Shown here: piece after piece, positions 49,368-59,369 of the stretch
Numbering within the stretch: position 1 is the first letter of the stretch
Layout of the letters: every line of letters starts with the position of its first letter
Assembly (NCBI GenBank): GCA_052258065.1
Contig: JBQQPY010000002.1
Span: 186,001 to 250,000, forward strand
DNA: 64,000 nucleotides
Direction: 5' to 3'
Source: JBQQPY01 sp052258065
GTDB taxonomy: Bacteria > Pseudomonadota > Gammaproteobacteria > Enterobacterales > Enterobacteriaceae
Program-made: the position numbers and the translations under genes
The notes under the pieces: generated by a model
What the model saw: only the letters and a program-made list of their open reading frames with translations
What the model was told of the DNA's origin: nothing
Database searches by the model: none

Positions 49368-50631
49368 TGCCCGCGTGCTAACACAGTGGCACCAATTGTT
49401 TGCCGGCCAGAGCGCGGAGCGCTCTACAGAAGCTTATGCGCATTGGCAAGACGTTGAGCGCCTGGGGCTGATGGCTATCCGTGAACAAGAACACTGGAAA
49501 TACACACCGCTTGACGGGCTGTTAGCGCACCATTTTGCTGCCGCCACCCCTCGCGCGGTATCCGCCGCTGACCGCGATGCGCTGAGCCTGGGCCTAGACG
49601 CATGCCGTCTGGTTTTTGTCGATGGCTGTTTCGCTCCGTTTCTGAGTGACAGCGATACCGGCGTGTGGCAAGTCGAGGTAGAACAGGGCGCTTCCAGGCG
49701 AGCGCTGCCCGCTCCGATCCAGCCGGAGCTGTTCTTGCATTTGACCGAAAGTCTGAGCCAGGAAATTACCCGGATTCGCTTGCCGGCGCGCAAGGCAGCA
49801 GAATGCCCCTTATATTTACTGCACATTAGTCAAGGCAGCGAGGATCAAGAAACGCTGAGCACACTGAATTACCGCCACCATCTGGATATCGGAGATGGCG
49901 CGCAGTGTGAGGTGATTGAACATTTCGTTAGCATTAACCCCCAGGGGCATTTTACCGGCGCACGCACGTCAATGGTAGTCGGTGACAACGCGCACCTCAG
50001 CCATATTAAACTAGCCTTCGAAAGTCGCGCCAGTTACCACTTTGGCCATAACGATATTAGCATGGGCCGAAATTCGGTGGTGCGCAGCAGTGCGTTTATT
50101 CTCGGTTCAGGCTTGACCCGGCATCAATCTAGCGCGCAGTTGAACGGTGAAGGATCCGATCTAGCGATAAACAGTCTGCTACTGCCGTCAGGGCGGGATA
50201 TCAGCGATACCCGAACCTATGTCGAGCACAACAAAGGCTATTGCTTGAGTCGCCAATTACATAAAATAATCGCCCGCGACCGCGGCAAAGGCGTATTTAA
50301 CGGCCTGATTAAGGTGTCAAAATATGCGCTCAAGACGAACGGTCAGATGACTAATAATAATCTGTTGCTTGACCGACTGACGGAGATAGATACCAAACCT
50401 CATCTGGAAATTTACGCCGATGATGTAAAATGTAGCCATGGCGCTACTATCGGTCAGATTGATCAAGAGCAAATCTTCTATCTGCGTTCGCGTGGCATTA
50501 TCCGCGAGGCTGCCCAGCAGATGATAATTCATGCTTTCGCTGCGGAAGTAACGGAAACGATTAGGCATAATGGGGTGCGCAACACCGTGCTAGAGCGTAT
50601 TGCTAAAGCTTTACGGAGGGTGGCGGCATGA
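49342..50631 (+). CDS. sufD: SufD, Fe-S scaffold subunit
   Basis: SufD is the SufB paralogue of the SufBC2D scaffold. The start chosen is ATG 49342 (MPGLPNNSN), which matches E. coli MAGLPNSSN and gives 429 aa (423 in E. coli). The beta-helical core and the C-terminal SufC-binding end show LEHNKGF-like VEHNKGYCLSRQLHKI, KTNGQMTNNNLLL and YADDVKCSHGATIGQID. The conserved His in CSHGAT is present. Its stop overlaps the sufS start in ATGA. It is intact. Confidence 0.97.
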   Translation: MPGLPNNSNARVLTQWHQLFAGQSAERSTEAYAHWQDVERLGLMAIREQEHWKYTPLDGLLAHHFAAATPRAVSAADRDALSLGLDACRLVFVDGCFAPFLSDSDTGVWQVEVEQGASRRALPAPIQPELFLHLTESLSQEITRIRLPARKAAECPLYLLHISQGSEDQETLSTLNYRHHLDIGDGAQCEVIEHFVSINPQGHFTGARTSMVVGDNAHLSHIKLAFESRASYHFGHNDISMGRNSVVRSSAFILGSGLTRHQSSAQLNGEGSDLAINSLLLPSGRDISDTRTYVEHNKGYCLSRQLHKIIARDRGKGVFNGLIKVSKYALKTNGQMTNNNLLLDRLTEIDTKPHLEIYADDVKCSHGATIGQIDQEQIFYLRSRGIIREAAQQMIIHAFAAEVTETIRHNGVRNTVLERIAKALRRVAA

Positions 50632-51851
50632 CCTATCCCATTGCGCGAATCCGGTCTGATTTTCCTATTCTAGCACGGCAGATAAACGACCAGCCACTGA
50701 CCTATCTCGACAGCGCGGCGAGCGCGCAAAAACCCAATGCCGTCATCGATTATGAAAGCGCCTATTATCGCGAAGGATATGCTGCGGTACATCGCGGCAT
50801 TCATACTTTAAGTAGTGAAGCCACAATACACATGGAGAATGTGCGTGAACAGGTAGCGCGCTTTATTAACGCCTCCCAAGCGGGCGAAATTATTTTCGTC
50901 AAAGGATCTACGGAAGGAATCAATCTAGTAGCCAATAGCTGGGGGCGACACAACCTACGGCCAGGCGACAATATTATTATCACCGAGATGGAGCATCACG
51001 CTAATATTGTTCCCTGGCAAATTCTGGCCGAAGAAAAGCAGCTATCATTGCGCTACATTCCCTTGCTGCCCAACGGCACGCTCGACATTCTCCGACTGCC
51101 AACATTAATTGATGAGCGTACCCGCATCTTCGCCGTTACTCAGGTATCCAATGTGCTCGGTACCCACAATCCGCTGCCGGAACTTATCACCCAAATACGC
51201 GCATCGAGCGACGCAGTGGTATTGGTCGACGGGGCGCAAGGCATTATGCATCAGAAGGTAGACGTGCAGGCGCTAGACTGCGATTTTTATGTATTCTCTG
51301 GGCATAAGCTTTATGGCCCCTCAGGCATTGGCATCCTCTACGCTAAAAAAGCGCTGCTTGACGCCATGCCGCCATGGGAAGGTGGCGGCGCTATGATCCG
51401 CACCGTCAGCCTGAATGAGGGCACCACCTTTAACGATGCTCCCTGGCGTTTTGAAGCAGGTTCGCCCCATACCGCCGGGATGATGGGGCTGAGCGCCGCT
51501 ATCGACTATGTTGAGCAAGTGGGACTTGATAACATTAAGGCTTATGAGCATGATTTAATGTGCTATACGCTCAAAGCACTGCGGCAAGTTCCGAGCCTGA
51601 CGCTGTACGGACCCGACAATCGTACCGGCGTAATCGCTTTTAACCTGGGGCAACATCATGCCTATGATGTTGGTAGTTTTCTTGACCAGTACGGCATCGC
51701 TATCCGCACTGGCCATCATTGTGCCATGCCACTAATAGCCTATTTCCAGGTAGCTAGTATGTGCCGTGCATCCCTTGCTATGTATACCGATCGCGACGAT
51801 ATTAACCGGTTGGTCGCTGGTCTATTGCGAATCCAGCGTTTGCTGGGTTGA
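50628..51851 (+). CDS. sufS: SufS, cysteine desulfurase
   Basis: SufS is a PLP enzyme that takes sulfur from cysteine for Fe-S clusters and passes it to SufE. It is 407 aa (E. coli 406). The PLP lysine is K227 in SGHKLYGP and the catalytic cysteine C365 in RTGHHCAMP, one residue off the E. coli numbering. The N-terminal DSAASAQKP and the central EHHANIVPW are family hallmarks. One difference is the loop after the cysteine (LIAYFQVASMCRASLAMY), close to normal. It is intact. Confidence 0.97.
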   Translation: MTYPIARIRSDFPILARQINDQPLTYLDSAASAQKPNAVIDYESAYYREGYAAVHRGIHTLSSEATIHMENVREQVARFINASQAGEIIFVKGSTEGINLVANSWGRHNLRPGDNIIITEMEHHANIVPWQILAEEKQLSLRYIPLLPNGTLDILRLPTLIDERTRIFAVTQVSNVLGTHNPLPELITQIRASSDAVVLVDGAQGIMHQKVDVQALDCDFYVFSGHKLYGPSGIGILYAKKALLDAMPPWEGGGAMIRTVSLNEGTTFNDAPWRFEAGSPHTAGMMGLSAAIDYVEQVGLDNIKAYEHDLMCYTLKALRQVPSLTLYGPDNRTGVIAFNLGQHHAYDVGSFLDQYGIAIRTGHHCAMPLIAYFQVASMCRASLAMYTDRDDINRLVAGLLRIQRLLG

Positions 51852-51875
51852 TAGCCAAAGAGAGAACGAGTAAAG

Positions 51876-52292
51876 ATGGCAAAGCTGCCTAATAAAGATA
51901 AATTGCTACACAATTTTTCCCGCTGCGGCAATTGGGAAGAGAAGTACCTATATATTATCGAGCTAGGAGGCTATTTGCCGCCATTGCCGGCGGGCATGCG
52001 TACCCCTGATCATCTTATCGTCGGCTGCCAAAGCCAGGTGTGGATTGTCATGGCGGCAAATGACAATGGCAACGTCCAACTGTACGGCGATAGCGATGCC
52101 GCTACCGTCAAAGGTCTCATCGCTATGGTATTTATCCTCTATCAGGATATGACGCTAGCCGAAATCATCACCTACGACGTGCGGCCCTTTTTTGACACGC
52201 TAGCGCTCACTAAGCACTTGACACCATCTCGGTCGCAGGGTCTTCAGGCTATGGTGCGCGGTATTCGTGCCCAGGCCGCTACGCAGCTGTAA
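51876..52292 (+). CDS. sufE: SufE, sulfur acceptor
   Basis: SufE receives persulfide sulfur from SufS on Cys51 (VGCQSQVW) and delivers it to SufB. The protein is 138 aa, the E. coli length, and reads MAKLPNKDKLLHNFSRCGNW. Conserved stretches are YIIELGGYLPPLP and DSDAATVKGLIAM. It is the last gene of the operon, 24 bases after sufS, with a good GAGAACGAG-type ribosome binding site. No clear terminator follows. Confidence 0.97.
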   Translation: MAKLPNKDKLLHNFSRCGNWEEKYLYIIELGGYLPPLPAGMRTPDHLIVGCQSQVWIVMAANDNGNVQLYGDSDAATVKGLIAMVFILYQDMTLAEIITYDVRPFFDTLALTKHLTPSRSQGLQAMVRGIRAQAATQL

Positions 52293-52725
52293 CGACCTGG
52301 GCGTCTTGGTATTTTAGAGTTGACCCGTTCAGCTCAGTTCTTTTTTTCTGATTGATCGGCGTGGGCGATGCACTTTTATCACGGATCCCTGGAGAATAAT
52401 CTCAATTATTCTGCCTGTTCATGCGCACGCTTCGCTTTCTTTAAGCTGTCTCTTCAGCTCGTTTTCATACACGAGCAGAGCTTTTTTCTGAGCATTTACC
52501 TCCTGCTCTTGGCAGAATACAAATTTAACTTTTTCTTTTAAAAAAATGCTTTTCAGCGCACTCAAGCGCAGTTTCATAAAATGCAGTAGATTAGATGTTC
52601 GCTACGCTCACGCGACAGCGCGCTTGATTCTGCCATCCCTCGCTAATATAAGCATTATGCGCGCTTGCCATGCTTTTACAGGAAATACGATCTGTCATTC
52701 CGCTTTTAAGTAGCTAAATATTCCG
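52293..52725. other. Spacer downstream of suf
   Basis: No gene was identified. On the minus strand a coherent stretch near 52400-52520 reads EQEVNAQKKALLVYENELKR then QLKESEACA, a helical, charged segment that may be a coiled-coil remnant of a lost gene. Stops and frame changes flank it. Confidence 0.35.
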
Positions 52726-52729
52726 CTGA

Positions 52730-52840
52730 AGAGCATTCAAACATCATCATGGACACTTAACATGCAATACGCTGCTAACCGCCTCATCATCTAGCTAAGT
52801 TTAAGTATCGACTCAATCGATGTTATCATTAAGACCACTA
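52730..52840 (+). mobile_element. Family D fragment
   Basis: CATGGACACTTAACATGCAA followed by a decayed LAKFKYRLNR-like tail, as in the other family D copies. Confidence 0.5.
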
Positions 52841-53139
52841 ATATCGCACCGCTTGGTAACGGCACCAGCCCGTTCAAACTAGTTAAAACACATGCGTAAT
52901 CATGTAATGAAATGATCACTATTAGTTTTTTCTTAAAGCTATCATCATTATGACGTGATGCAGAATCATCATTCCACACCTGATTTTTCTCGAGACGTAA
53001 TACTATTCTAAAGTTATGAATTTATTACTGCCTTTTGCAGATCAATCAGCATGATCACTTCCCACGCAACTATATGTTACCTTAATCACTTAAGCCTTAT
53101 CGCTGCACTGTACAATGATCTGGTTCTTTCCAACAGGCT
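52841..53139. other. Unassigned spacer
   Basis: About 300 bases without recognisable gene or IS phrase. It lies between family D and family E relics. Confidence 0.3.
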
Positions 53140-53510
53140 AAAGACTGTGCCGCCTAGAACGATCAACACCACATTACCCCAACGGGCAACGTCTCACATG
53201 GCCAGGCGATAATTTCTATAATTTTGAAAGAACTGATCTTTCACAGCGGCACCTACACATGTTTCCAGACTTCTGCACCAATAAACTAGTCAAGCAGCTA
53301 ATTTGCCCGAAATCTGTAAAAACGATATCAACGACGACATTCTAGGACGCTGCCTGGATGCTATTGTTATGCCGACGCTTCCACACTTTATCAGATAATT
53401 ACTGAAATGCACTAGCCACGCCGGTCCTTAAAGAATGGAACAGTGCATCTCAACATAACCAGTTTCCACGTTGATAGACCTTATTCTCTTCCAGAAGAGA
53501 GATAGTAATA
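53140..53510 (+). mobile_element. Family E (IS1634-like) relic
   Basis: Broken frames give LFHSGTYTCFQTSAP-like text, then ILGRCLDAI and SFHVDRPYSLPEER-like segments. They parallel 16.6-16.9 kb and the N-terminal part of IS1634 transposases. Confidence 0.55.
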
Positions 53511-53862
53511 TATCCAGAAATTGGCCGGTAATCATAAGATTACTTGAAGTTTATATATAATTTTCTGATTTGATACCAATTCTTAAAAAGAATCTATTTT
53601 TATCTGTGAGTAAAATATTTTATACTACTATAAACAAGCTTTAATGCCTTTTAGGTTGTATTTATAAAACAGATTCCTGGGCAAAAACTTATTTTATGCT
53701 CTGACTCTGAGATCAGCAGCAATATGCTCTACTTACGAAATTATTTTTTCGGCACTGATTTTGATTTTAGATAAAATATTTCTAATCTTTTCTTCTGATG
53801 CAGATTCTAACCGTAAAACTATTCGTTTTCTATCTCTTTTTAATTCTAAAGATTCTTAATTT
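53511..53862. other. AT-rich spacer
   Basis: Very AT-rich. No gene is visible, though minus-strand text (ASEEKIRNILSKIKISAEK) could be the continuation of the phage repressor remnant. Confidence 0.3.
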
Positions 53863-54135
53863 TTATATCCAGTAGGCAAGAAGCTGTCTTAAGTTTTTGC
53901 TAGCAAGAATCTCGAATAATCTTGACTTTTCTTGATTCTCCAGAAGCGATTTAAAGCTCAAAAAGCTTCTACTCGGCATCTCTATTTCAAAACAACTTAT
54001 TGGATTCCTTATTTTATTGGTTTTATAAATTTCAGCTTCACCATTAAGAAGCCAATTAAGAGAAACGCTTTCGTATTCGGCTCTCTTCAAAAAAACCAAC
54101 TGCGTCTATGGCCTGGATTTAAGTGTCTTCTTTTA
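53863..54135 (-). pseudogene. Phage repressor-like remnant, divergent from ner
   Basis: The minus strand reads LKRAEYESVSLNWLLNGEAE then IYK. This resembles the end of the HTH domain of phage CI/c-type repressors (VSLDWLLTGEGEM pattern). The rest (SFLSFKSLLENQEKSRLFEI) is a helical tail. It lies divergently from a ner remnant, exactly where Mu-like phages place the c repressor. The N-terminal HTH helices are too decayed to read. The call leans on position. Confidence 0.42.
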
Positions 54136-54423
54136 TAATAATTTTAATGTACTAACATCTCTCAATCCCCGCGTATTCACTTCTAGATAAATATCTATAA
54201 AAAATTTAAAGTTGTCTTGATTACCGATTCTTTTCGTATTCAAGAAAGCACGACCATTTTGTCATCACTAAAATCTACAATTTATTGTGTTAATTTATAA
54301 AAAGCAATTAACAAAATCATTAAAACCACAAAGAAACCTTGACTGACTTTCTTTTGGTTCTTATGCTTTACTTTTACGCACAACCTTTTAGTGATTCATG
54401 CGGATAATTTTTAGCGTAGACGA

Positions 54424-54648
54424 ATGATCGCTAAAAAAGAAGACATGTGCACCAATTAACATCTAGAGAAAATTAAAGCGGAAATCTATAAGCGAGAGTT
54501 GTCGCTTCTCTCACCGACATTGTAAGCTGGTTACAGCAAAGATTCACTTCAAACGGTTTTACAAACGCCCTGTAAAAACCATTAAAAGATTATTACTAAG
54601 ACACTGGGAGTCGGGCCGAAACTATTTAGCTCAGTCGTTACAAAATAA
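54424..54648 (+). pseudogene. ner: ner remnant, Mu-like phage regulator
   Basis: An in-frame reading of 75 codons with only three internal stops gives MIAKKEDMCTN, then HLEKIKAEIYKRELSL, AGYSKDSLQTVLQTP, then KIITKTLGVGPKLFSSVVTK. Ner proteins follow the pattern WHPxDIIAALRKRG..L, AGLSxxTLxNAL..PWPK, xIIAxALGVxPxxIWPSRY. The stops fall where W, Q and W/P codons are expected and fit C-to-T or G-to-A changes. Ner controls the early promoter in Mu. Confidence 0.66.
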
Positions 54649-54829
54649 AAAGTTACATACGTAAGGTATCATAATTATATTTATTATTACTAAAGAACTG
54701 ATTGCATAGCGACTCCCCTCAAAATTTCTAAATATATTAGGGAAACTTTATTGTACTTAACCAAAACGCGAAATCCGTGAGAATCATCTTCAACAAATAA
54801 TGATCCCTGTTACAATGAATAATCTCGCT

Positions 54830-56700
54830 AAAAAGCATTACATCACAGAGCAGCACCGATCGCTAGAAACTGGTTAAGCTCTATATTTAAGGCCGTTACC
54901 CGGCATTGCTTGGCAAGCCGTCAGCCGGCTTGACCGATAAACAATGCCATGTTTCCGACACACACATGTTAATATATTGATTATATCCCCAGAATCGGTC
55001 AAATCCCATTCTAACTGCGCTCAGGCCATGCACTTTATCGCTTAATAGACAAAATAGGCCAGTTATCTAAGGGCACCCCTCAAGCGGCAGAGGCGGCCAA
55101 CGCCAAGAAAAGACAGTGCCCTCAACCCAGTGCAATCACCCTTAAGAGCTCACTCGACGGCCACACAAAAGCCACCCCCTGCCGAACGAGTGACTGTGCT
55201 AGCGTCGCACAATCGCAAAATGATTAAACCAGAGCAAATCGCTCGGCCGCATAAGTCTCTAGCGCGCATTATCGCGAGCCGACCAGATGCAGCATAAGAA
55301 GGCATATACAGATTTTACACTGCACGGTAATAGTGCTATGCCGATGAGCCGCTGACGTTAGCTGCGCAGCCTTCTTATTATTCTGGGCTCTATTCAATGG
55401 AGAAATCTTCTAAAATAGTGAAACAGCGCGGGCGCAAAACCGACAGCAAATACCGAAAGCTGGAAAGGCTTCCGCGACTAGACCAGTTCCCGACTAACTA
55501 CGCTGGAATTAGCGACAGTCACGGCATGAAAATAAAAGTCATCTATCCTGACTATGATTAACCGTTTTCGCTGCAATTCCCTTCATTATCGATAGCTGCC
55601 CCTATACTAGCGGCTGGAGGTATAACTCTCTAAGAACATACCTGCCGTCACCGATACCCAACCACCCACAGCAAGAAGTTTCTCTATTATTCAGATAATG
55701 GCAGCCGAAAAACCAATAACACGTTCGATAAAAATATTACCGGCACTTTAAGGCGTCTGAAATTGGATATCCGACCAGCAACTGACGGAATACCTAGAGG
55801 CACACCATGATCGAACAGCTGAATCCTACCTTACTCACGCACATTTCCGGCTGCTTTTCTATCTATTTTACGGTATCGAGCTAGACGGAAAACCGTACGT
55901 AAGACCAGCAAGACGCTTAAATCGGTGCCGCACGTCTAGGCCAAGTGCCATGAATTTGACCGTCGCTCAAGAGAGTGCGCCGCGCAAGCTGCTTTCCTAG
56001 AAGATGCTAATTGATAAAATCAAGGCCGGGGCTGAATAGTACAACGCCTGTCCGCACAGCGAGCCTCCCAAACGACTTAATAGCCAGAATTATAGCCCTA
56101 GCCGAATTTCGCCACCGGAAACTAAGAAACGACCCTATCGAACTGGAATGGTTAACGCACTTTGAACTACGTGATTTTCTTATGTCGCAGACAGAACGCA
56201 CCGTCATCCTCTGTGAATCCTTTTTCTCAACAACATTTACCATACTGCCAAACTGATTAATAAACACAGCCACCAAGTACTGGTCAGTTACGATACGCCT
56301 GATGCTAGAAAAGTTATTATGGGCCGCATGGCCGGCACCTATCTGTCTGAAGCGCTTTAGGGTAGCAATAAACGCTTGGCCGTCTCGGTGACGGCGGAGT
56401 ATCACAACCGGTAGCAGTTTATTAAAAGAATACGCAAGAAGAATAAAGAAAATTAGCGCTGCTAATACAGAAAACACCCCGGTATTGTCGGGCAAAAAGT
56501 GGATGACTCCGGATTACCGGTTAATATTTATCACCAAGTGGGAAATGCTGCATTGAAAGCTCAGGTTAAAGAACAGAACGACTTCATTATGAATACAGCG
56601 TTACAACGGAGGCCGGCATTACTGAATACGCAGCAGATTAATTTGGTGTACTAAAGCGCCATCTAGTCAGTCAACAGAAAAGCTTATTGAAATAAAAAAT
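54830..56700 (+). pseudogene. Mu-like transposase A remnant
   Basis: A long decayed region lies between the ner and B remnants, the place of gene A in Mu-like phages. Readable text includes KHYIT at the start, KIVKQRGRKTDSKYRKLERL, YYSDNGS (DNG-type core), VVSYDTPDARKVIMGRMAGT, then NKRLAVSVTAEYHNR and QFIKRIRKKNKEN. The latter resembles the beta-barrel and C-terminal part of Mu A. Frameshifts and stops are frequent. Apparent open stretches on either strand inside it are shadows. Confidence 0.5.
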
Positions 56701-56723
56701 AACTTTTATCAGGAAGCGATACG

Positions 56724-57190
56724 ATGCTTAAAAACACAGTACTTATCAAGCAGTGGTAACCGTTAAGCGATACGGGTCAGATTACGCAGGCACAGCTTGC
56801 TCGCGAGACCGACCAATCTAGTGCGGTGGTATCCAGCCTTCTCAACAAGAGTCATAACGGCAATAATCAGCGGGCTGGGAACTGCTAACCCGCTGGTTAA
56901 CCGATTATCAGAAAAAAGACCTTGCCTACGCCGCTACAATTTTTAGAAACGACTACGGGTAAGGGAATATAGTCAGTCTTTCAGTTTGTCTGGTTAGCAC
57001 AGTGCATAGCTGCCATTTTTCGGATTCCGGAATGAGCAAAACTTTTGCTACCCGTCAGCACTGCTAGCATATCAACACCTGGATAGCAACTCTGTCTCCC
57101 CGAGCCCGCGCTAGTATCGATGAACATGGCTATACGACAAGGAGGTATAATAATTCGGCATTAAAACATATAACGCTTGGGATATCTATG
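56724..57190 (+). pseudogene. Mu-like transposition protein B remnant
   Basis: From ATG 56724 (ribosome site AGGAAG): SDTGQITQAQLARETDQSSA, VVSSLLNKSHNGNNQRA (the N-terminal HTH of Mu B-type proteins), LLTRWLTDYQKKDLAYAATI in a shifted frame. Near 57000-57130 come FRIPEMSKTFATRQHCQ and INTWIATLSPSRASIDE, the Walker A neighbourhood of the AAA ATPase. The glycine-rich loop has decayed and the C-terminal half is gone, cut by the ribE side. Confidence 0.6.
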
Positions 57191-57228
57191 TTTGCCCCGT
57201 ACGGCATCGAGTCCGCCACCCTCCTGTG

Positions 57229-57846
57229 TCAAGCGAGCTTGCGAGCCGTCAAAACCCGTTTTACGGTATCAACTATCGCCTGAGTCTGAGGGTCGATTTC
57301 GATATTGACGCTATCGCCAAGTCGTTTCTTCCCGAGCGTGGTGCGCAGCAATGTTTCAGGTATTAAGTATACGCAAAAACGATTGTCTACGACTTTGCCT
57401 ACTGTCAGGCTAATACCGTCAAGGCCAATATAACCCTTATGCAGAATATATTTCATTAGCAGTCTGTTCCGCAAGGAAAACCAAATCTGCCGATTGTTCT
57501 CTGGCATGACAATTTTGGTCAGTTCAGCGGTGCTGATAATATGCCCTGACATTAGATGACCGCCAATTTCTGCCCGGAGACTCGCAGCCCGCTCTAGGTT
57601 GACCTCATCATCGACCTTAAGCTCGCCCAAGTTAGTCAGTCTCAGTGTTTCTTTCATCAGATCGAAACTCACCACATCGTCAGTAATCCCGGTAACCGTC
57701 AGACAACAGCCGTTATGGGCTACCGAAGCGCCGATCGCCAAATCTGCTAATAGCGCCAGCGGCAGACGGACATAATGGGTACGAAAATGGCTTCTTTCTT
57801 CAATAGCGATAATGGGCGCGGTGGCCTGTACTATCCCCGTAAACAT
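57229..57846 (-). CDS. ribE: Riboflavin synthase, alpha subunit
   Basis: The enzyme makes riboflavin from two lumazine molecules. The protein is 205 aa (E. coli 213) with two lumazine-binding barrels. The N-terminal MFTGIVQATAPI and first-repeat SVAHNGCCLTVTGI (about 41-54) are matched by GLDGISLTVGKV (about 143-154) in the second. It is called ribC in some E. coli maps. It is intact and isolated: a Mu-like relic lies downstream, an IS relic upstream. B-vitamin synthesis is commonly kept by insect symbionts. Confidence 0.96.
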   Translation of the reverse strand: MFTGIVQATAPIIAIEERSHFRTHYVRLPLALLADLAIGASVAHNGCCLTVTGITDDVVSFDLMKETLRLTNLGELKVDDEVNLERAASLRAEIGGHLMSGHIISTAELTKIVMPENNRQIWFSLRNRLLMKYILHKGYIGLDGISLTVGKVVDNRFCVYLIPETLLRTTLGKKRLGDSVNIEIDPQTQAIVDTVKRVLTARKLA

Positions 57847-57954
57847 GCGCTTTCCTCATCTGGCTATACGAATTACTCGGCGCTCAATTTATTTTAAAAA
57901 ATGACGAATTTTAAAGCGTGACACTATAAAATAGAGACCATATGTTTGATTCTG

Positions 57955-58320
57955 TATCATTACATAAACCCCCAGCGCAAAGCTTTTTATGGCAAGACAG
58001 CCATTGAGGGACATAGTCGAGGGTAAATATAATGATGATTAGCCTCCATAGCGAAGCAACTACAACACTTAAAATTAGCGCGGCTCTTAAGGCAAGTAAC
58101 GAGCTAACATCTACTTTAGCGAAGCGTTATGGCATCTCTACATTGACTGTCTCTAACTGACAAAACAAGATGGCGCTGTGAGGATCAAGCCATATTTCTT
58201 ATCGCTTGTAGACGACGCTGTCACCCGCTCAGGAAGCGTAGCCGTTGCCCTGCAGGATACGCTTTTATTAGATAATCTGTTGGCAGTTGGCAGTCGTACG
58301 CAAATTCTTAAACTCTACTG
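57955..58320 (+). mobile_element. Family A relic, 5' third
   Basis: Forward 5' end (GGCAAGACAGCCATTGAGGG) through GCATCTCTACATTGACTG to CGCAAATTCTTAAACTCTAC, then replaced by a family B end at about 58322. Confidence 0.7.
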
Positions 58321-58321
58321 C

Positions 58322-58365
58322 ATACTATCTTAACACGTAAGAAGTAACGGTTGCAGTATCTGTGG
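58322..58365 (+). mobile_element. Family B left end fragment
   Basis: TATCTTAACACGTAAGAAGT then GGTTGCAGTATCTGTGGC, the left end seen at 13186, directly followed by an inverted family C element. Confidence 0.55.
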
Positions 58366-59366
58366 CTATAGCACTTTTATCTATCCCGGTTTATATCCGA
58401 CTGCAACAAAATTATAGTAATCTTTATGAGAAATTAACTTAATAGATTGAGCAATCGCACACCACAGCGAATCCACAGTCCTTTCCTTAGCTTTCTGAAC
58501 AGCGATGTCAGCTTGGGAAGCGCCATTTCGATTATATTTAAATCCAGTGAATAGGGCGAAAGATCAAGAAGAATTACATCTTTATCTTCAATAGCTTCTC
58601 GTACAATCTCAACTTTATAAGCATTTAATTATCTATTATCACGATATTTCCTACTACAAACCCTGGGAAAGTACATACTCTACATAATCAAGAAAAGTAT
58701 ATCCACTAACTATTCTATCGAGTAGTATAATTACACTTAAACTAGATATACATATGCTCGCAGTGAGTTTTCCAGTCAGCGTGTGGAATCAGCCCAGCAT
58801 CGTTGACTTCCTACTGAAATTTCTTGATCTACTCATATCTATGGTTGTTGATGTTTCATCAAAGATGAAGAGCCTCTCTGCTAAAAATATAACATTTCTT
58901 CAAAGCGTAATTTTTACGCATAAATTATATCCTTGCGCTCTTATTCAGTAGTATGTGCGGTCTTTTTAACCGTTATGATATGGCAGTGAAAAGGCGAGAC
59001 AGAGTAGCGAAAGTAGTTTTAATATTAAAAATTCTTTTTAAGAAAGCCTATATTTAGAAAATGTTAGATCAAAAGATCCATTAATAATCGTCAGGATAAT
59101 ATTAGAATACGCATGAATTTTTAATTCTTGCTTCAAGTTTTCTCTAAGTGTACCACGAAATTTCTTACTCTAACGAGTCACAGAAGAAGAACCTATTCGA
59201 TATCTATCCGCCACTACACGTGTAGAGCTCACCACCTCAATAAATCCGATTATTCGCAATCTCAAGCCTTTACTATAAAAATATGTTATTTAGACTTCAA
59301 AAAAAATTAGTCACAGCATATATATGAATGACTATTTAATATAGCTGGAATAGATAAAAGTACTCT
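58366..59366 (-). mobile_element. Family C (IS630-like) relic, nearly full length, inverted
   Basis: The minus strand reads, in broken frames, an HTH start near 59280, then VEIVREAIEDKDVILLDLSP and YSLDLNI (IS630 PYSPDLNP block), then EMALPKLTSLFRKL. It is inserted between the first bases of family B and the rest of B (59370 onward), a nested insertion. Confidence 0.68.
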
Positions 59367-59369
59367 AGA

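Noticed and set aside
53932..54138. 68-codon plus-strand frame
   Set aside because: It lies antisense to the repressor-like remnant, whose text fits a known HTH pattern better.
57847..57955. FMN riboswitch upstream of ribE
   Set aside because: The gap is about 110 bases, AT-rich, and shows none of the conserved RFN element phrases such as AGGGCGGGGCGAAA.
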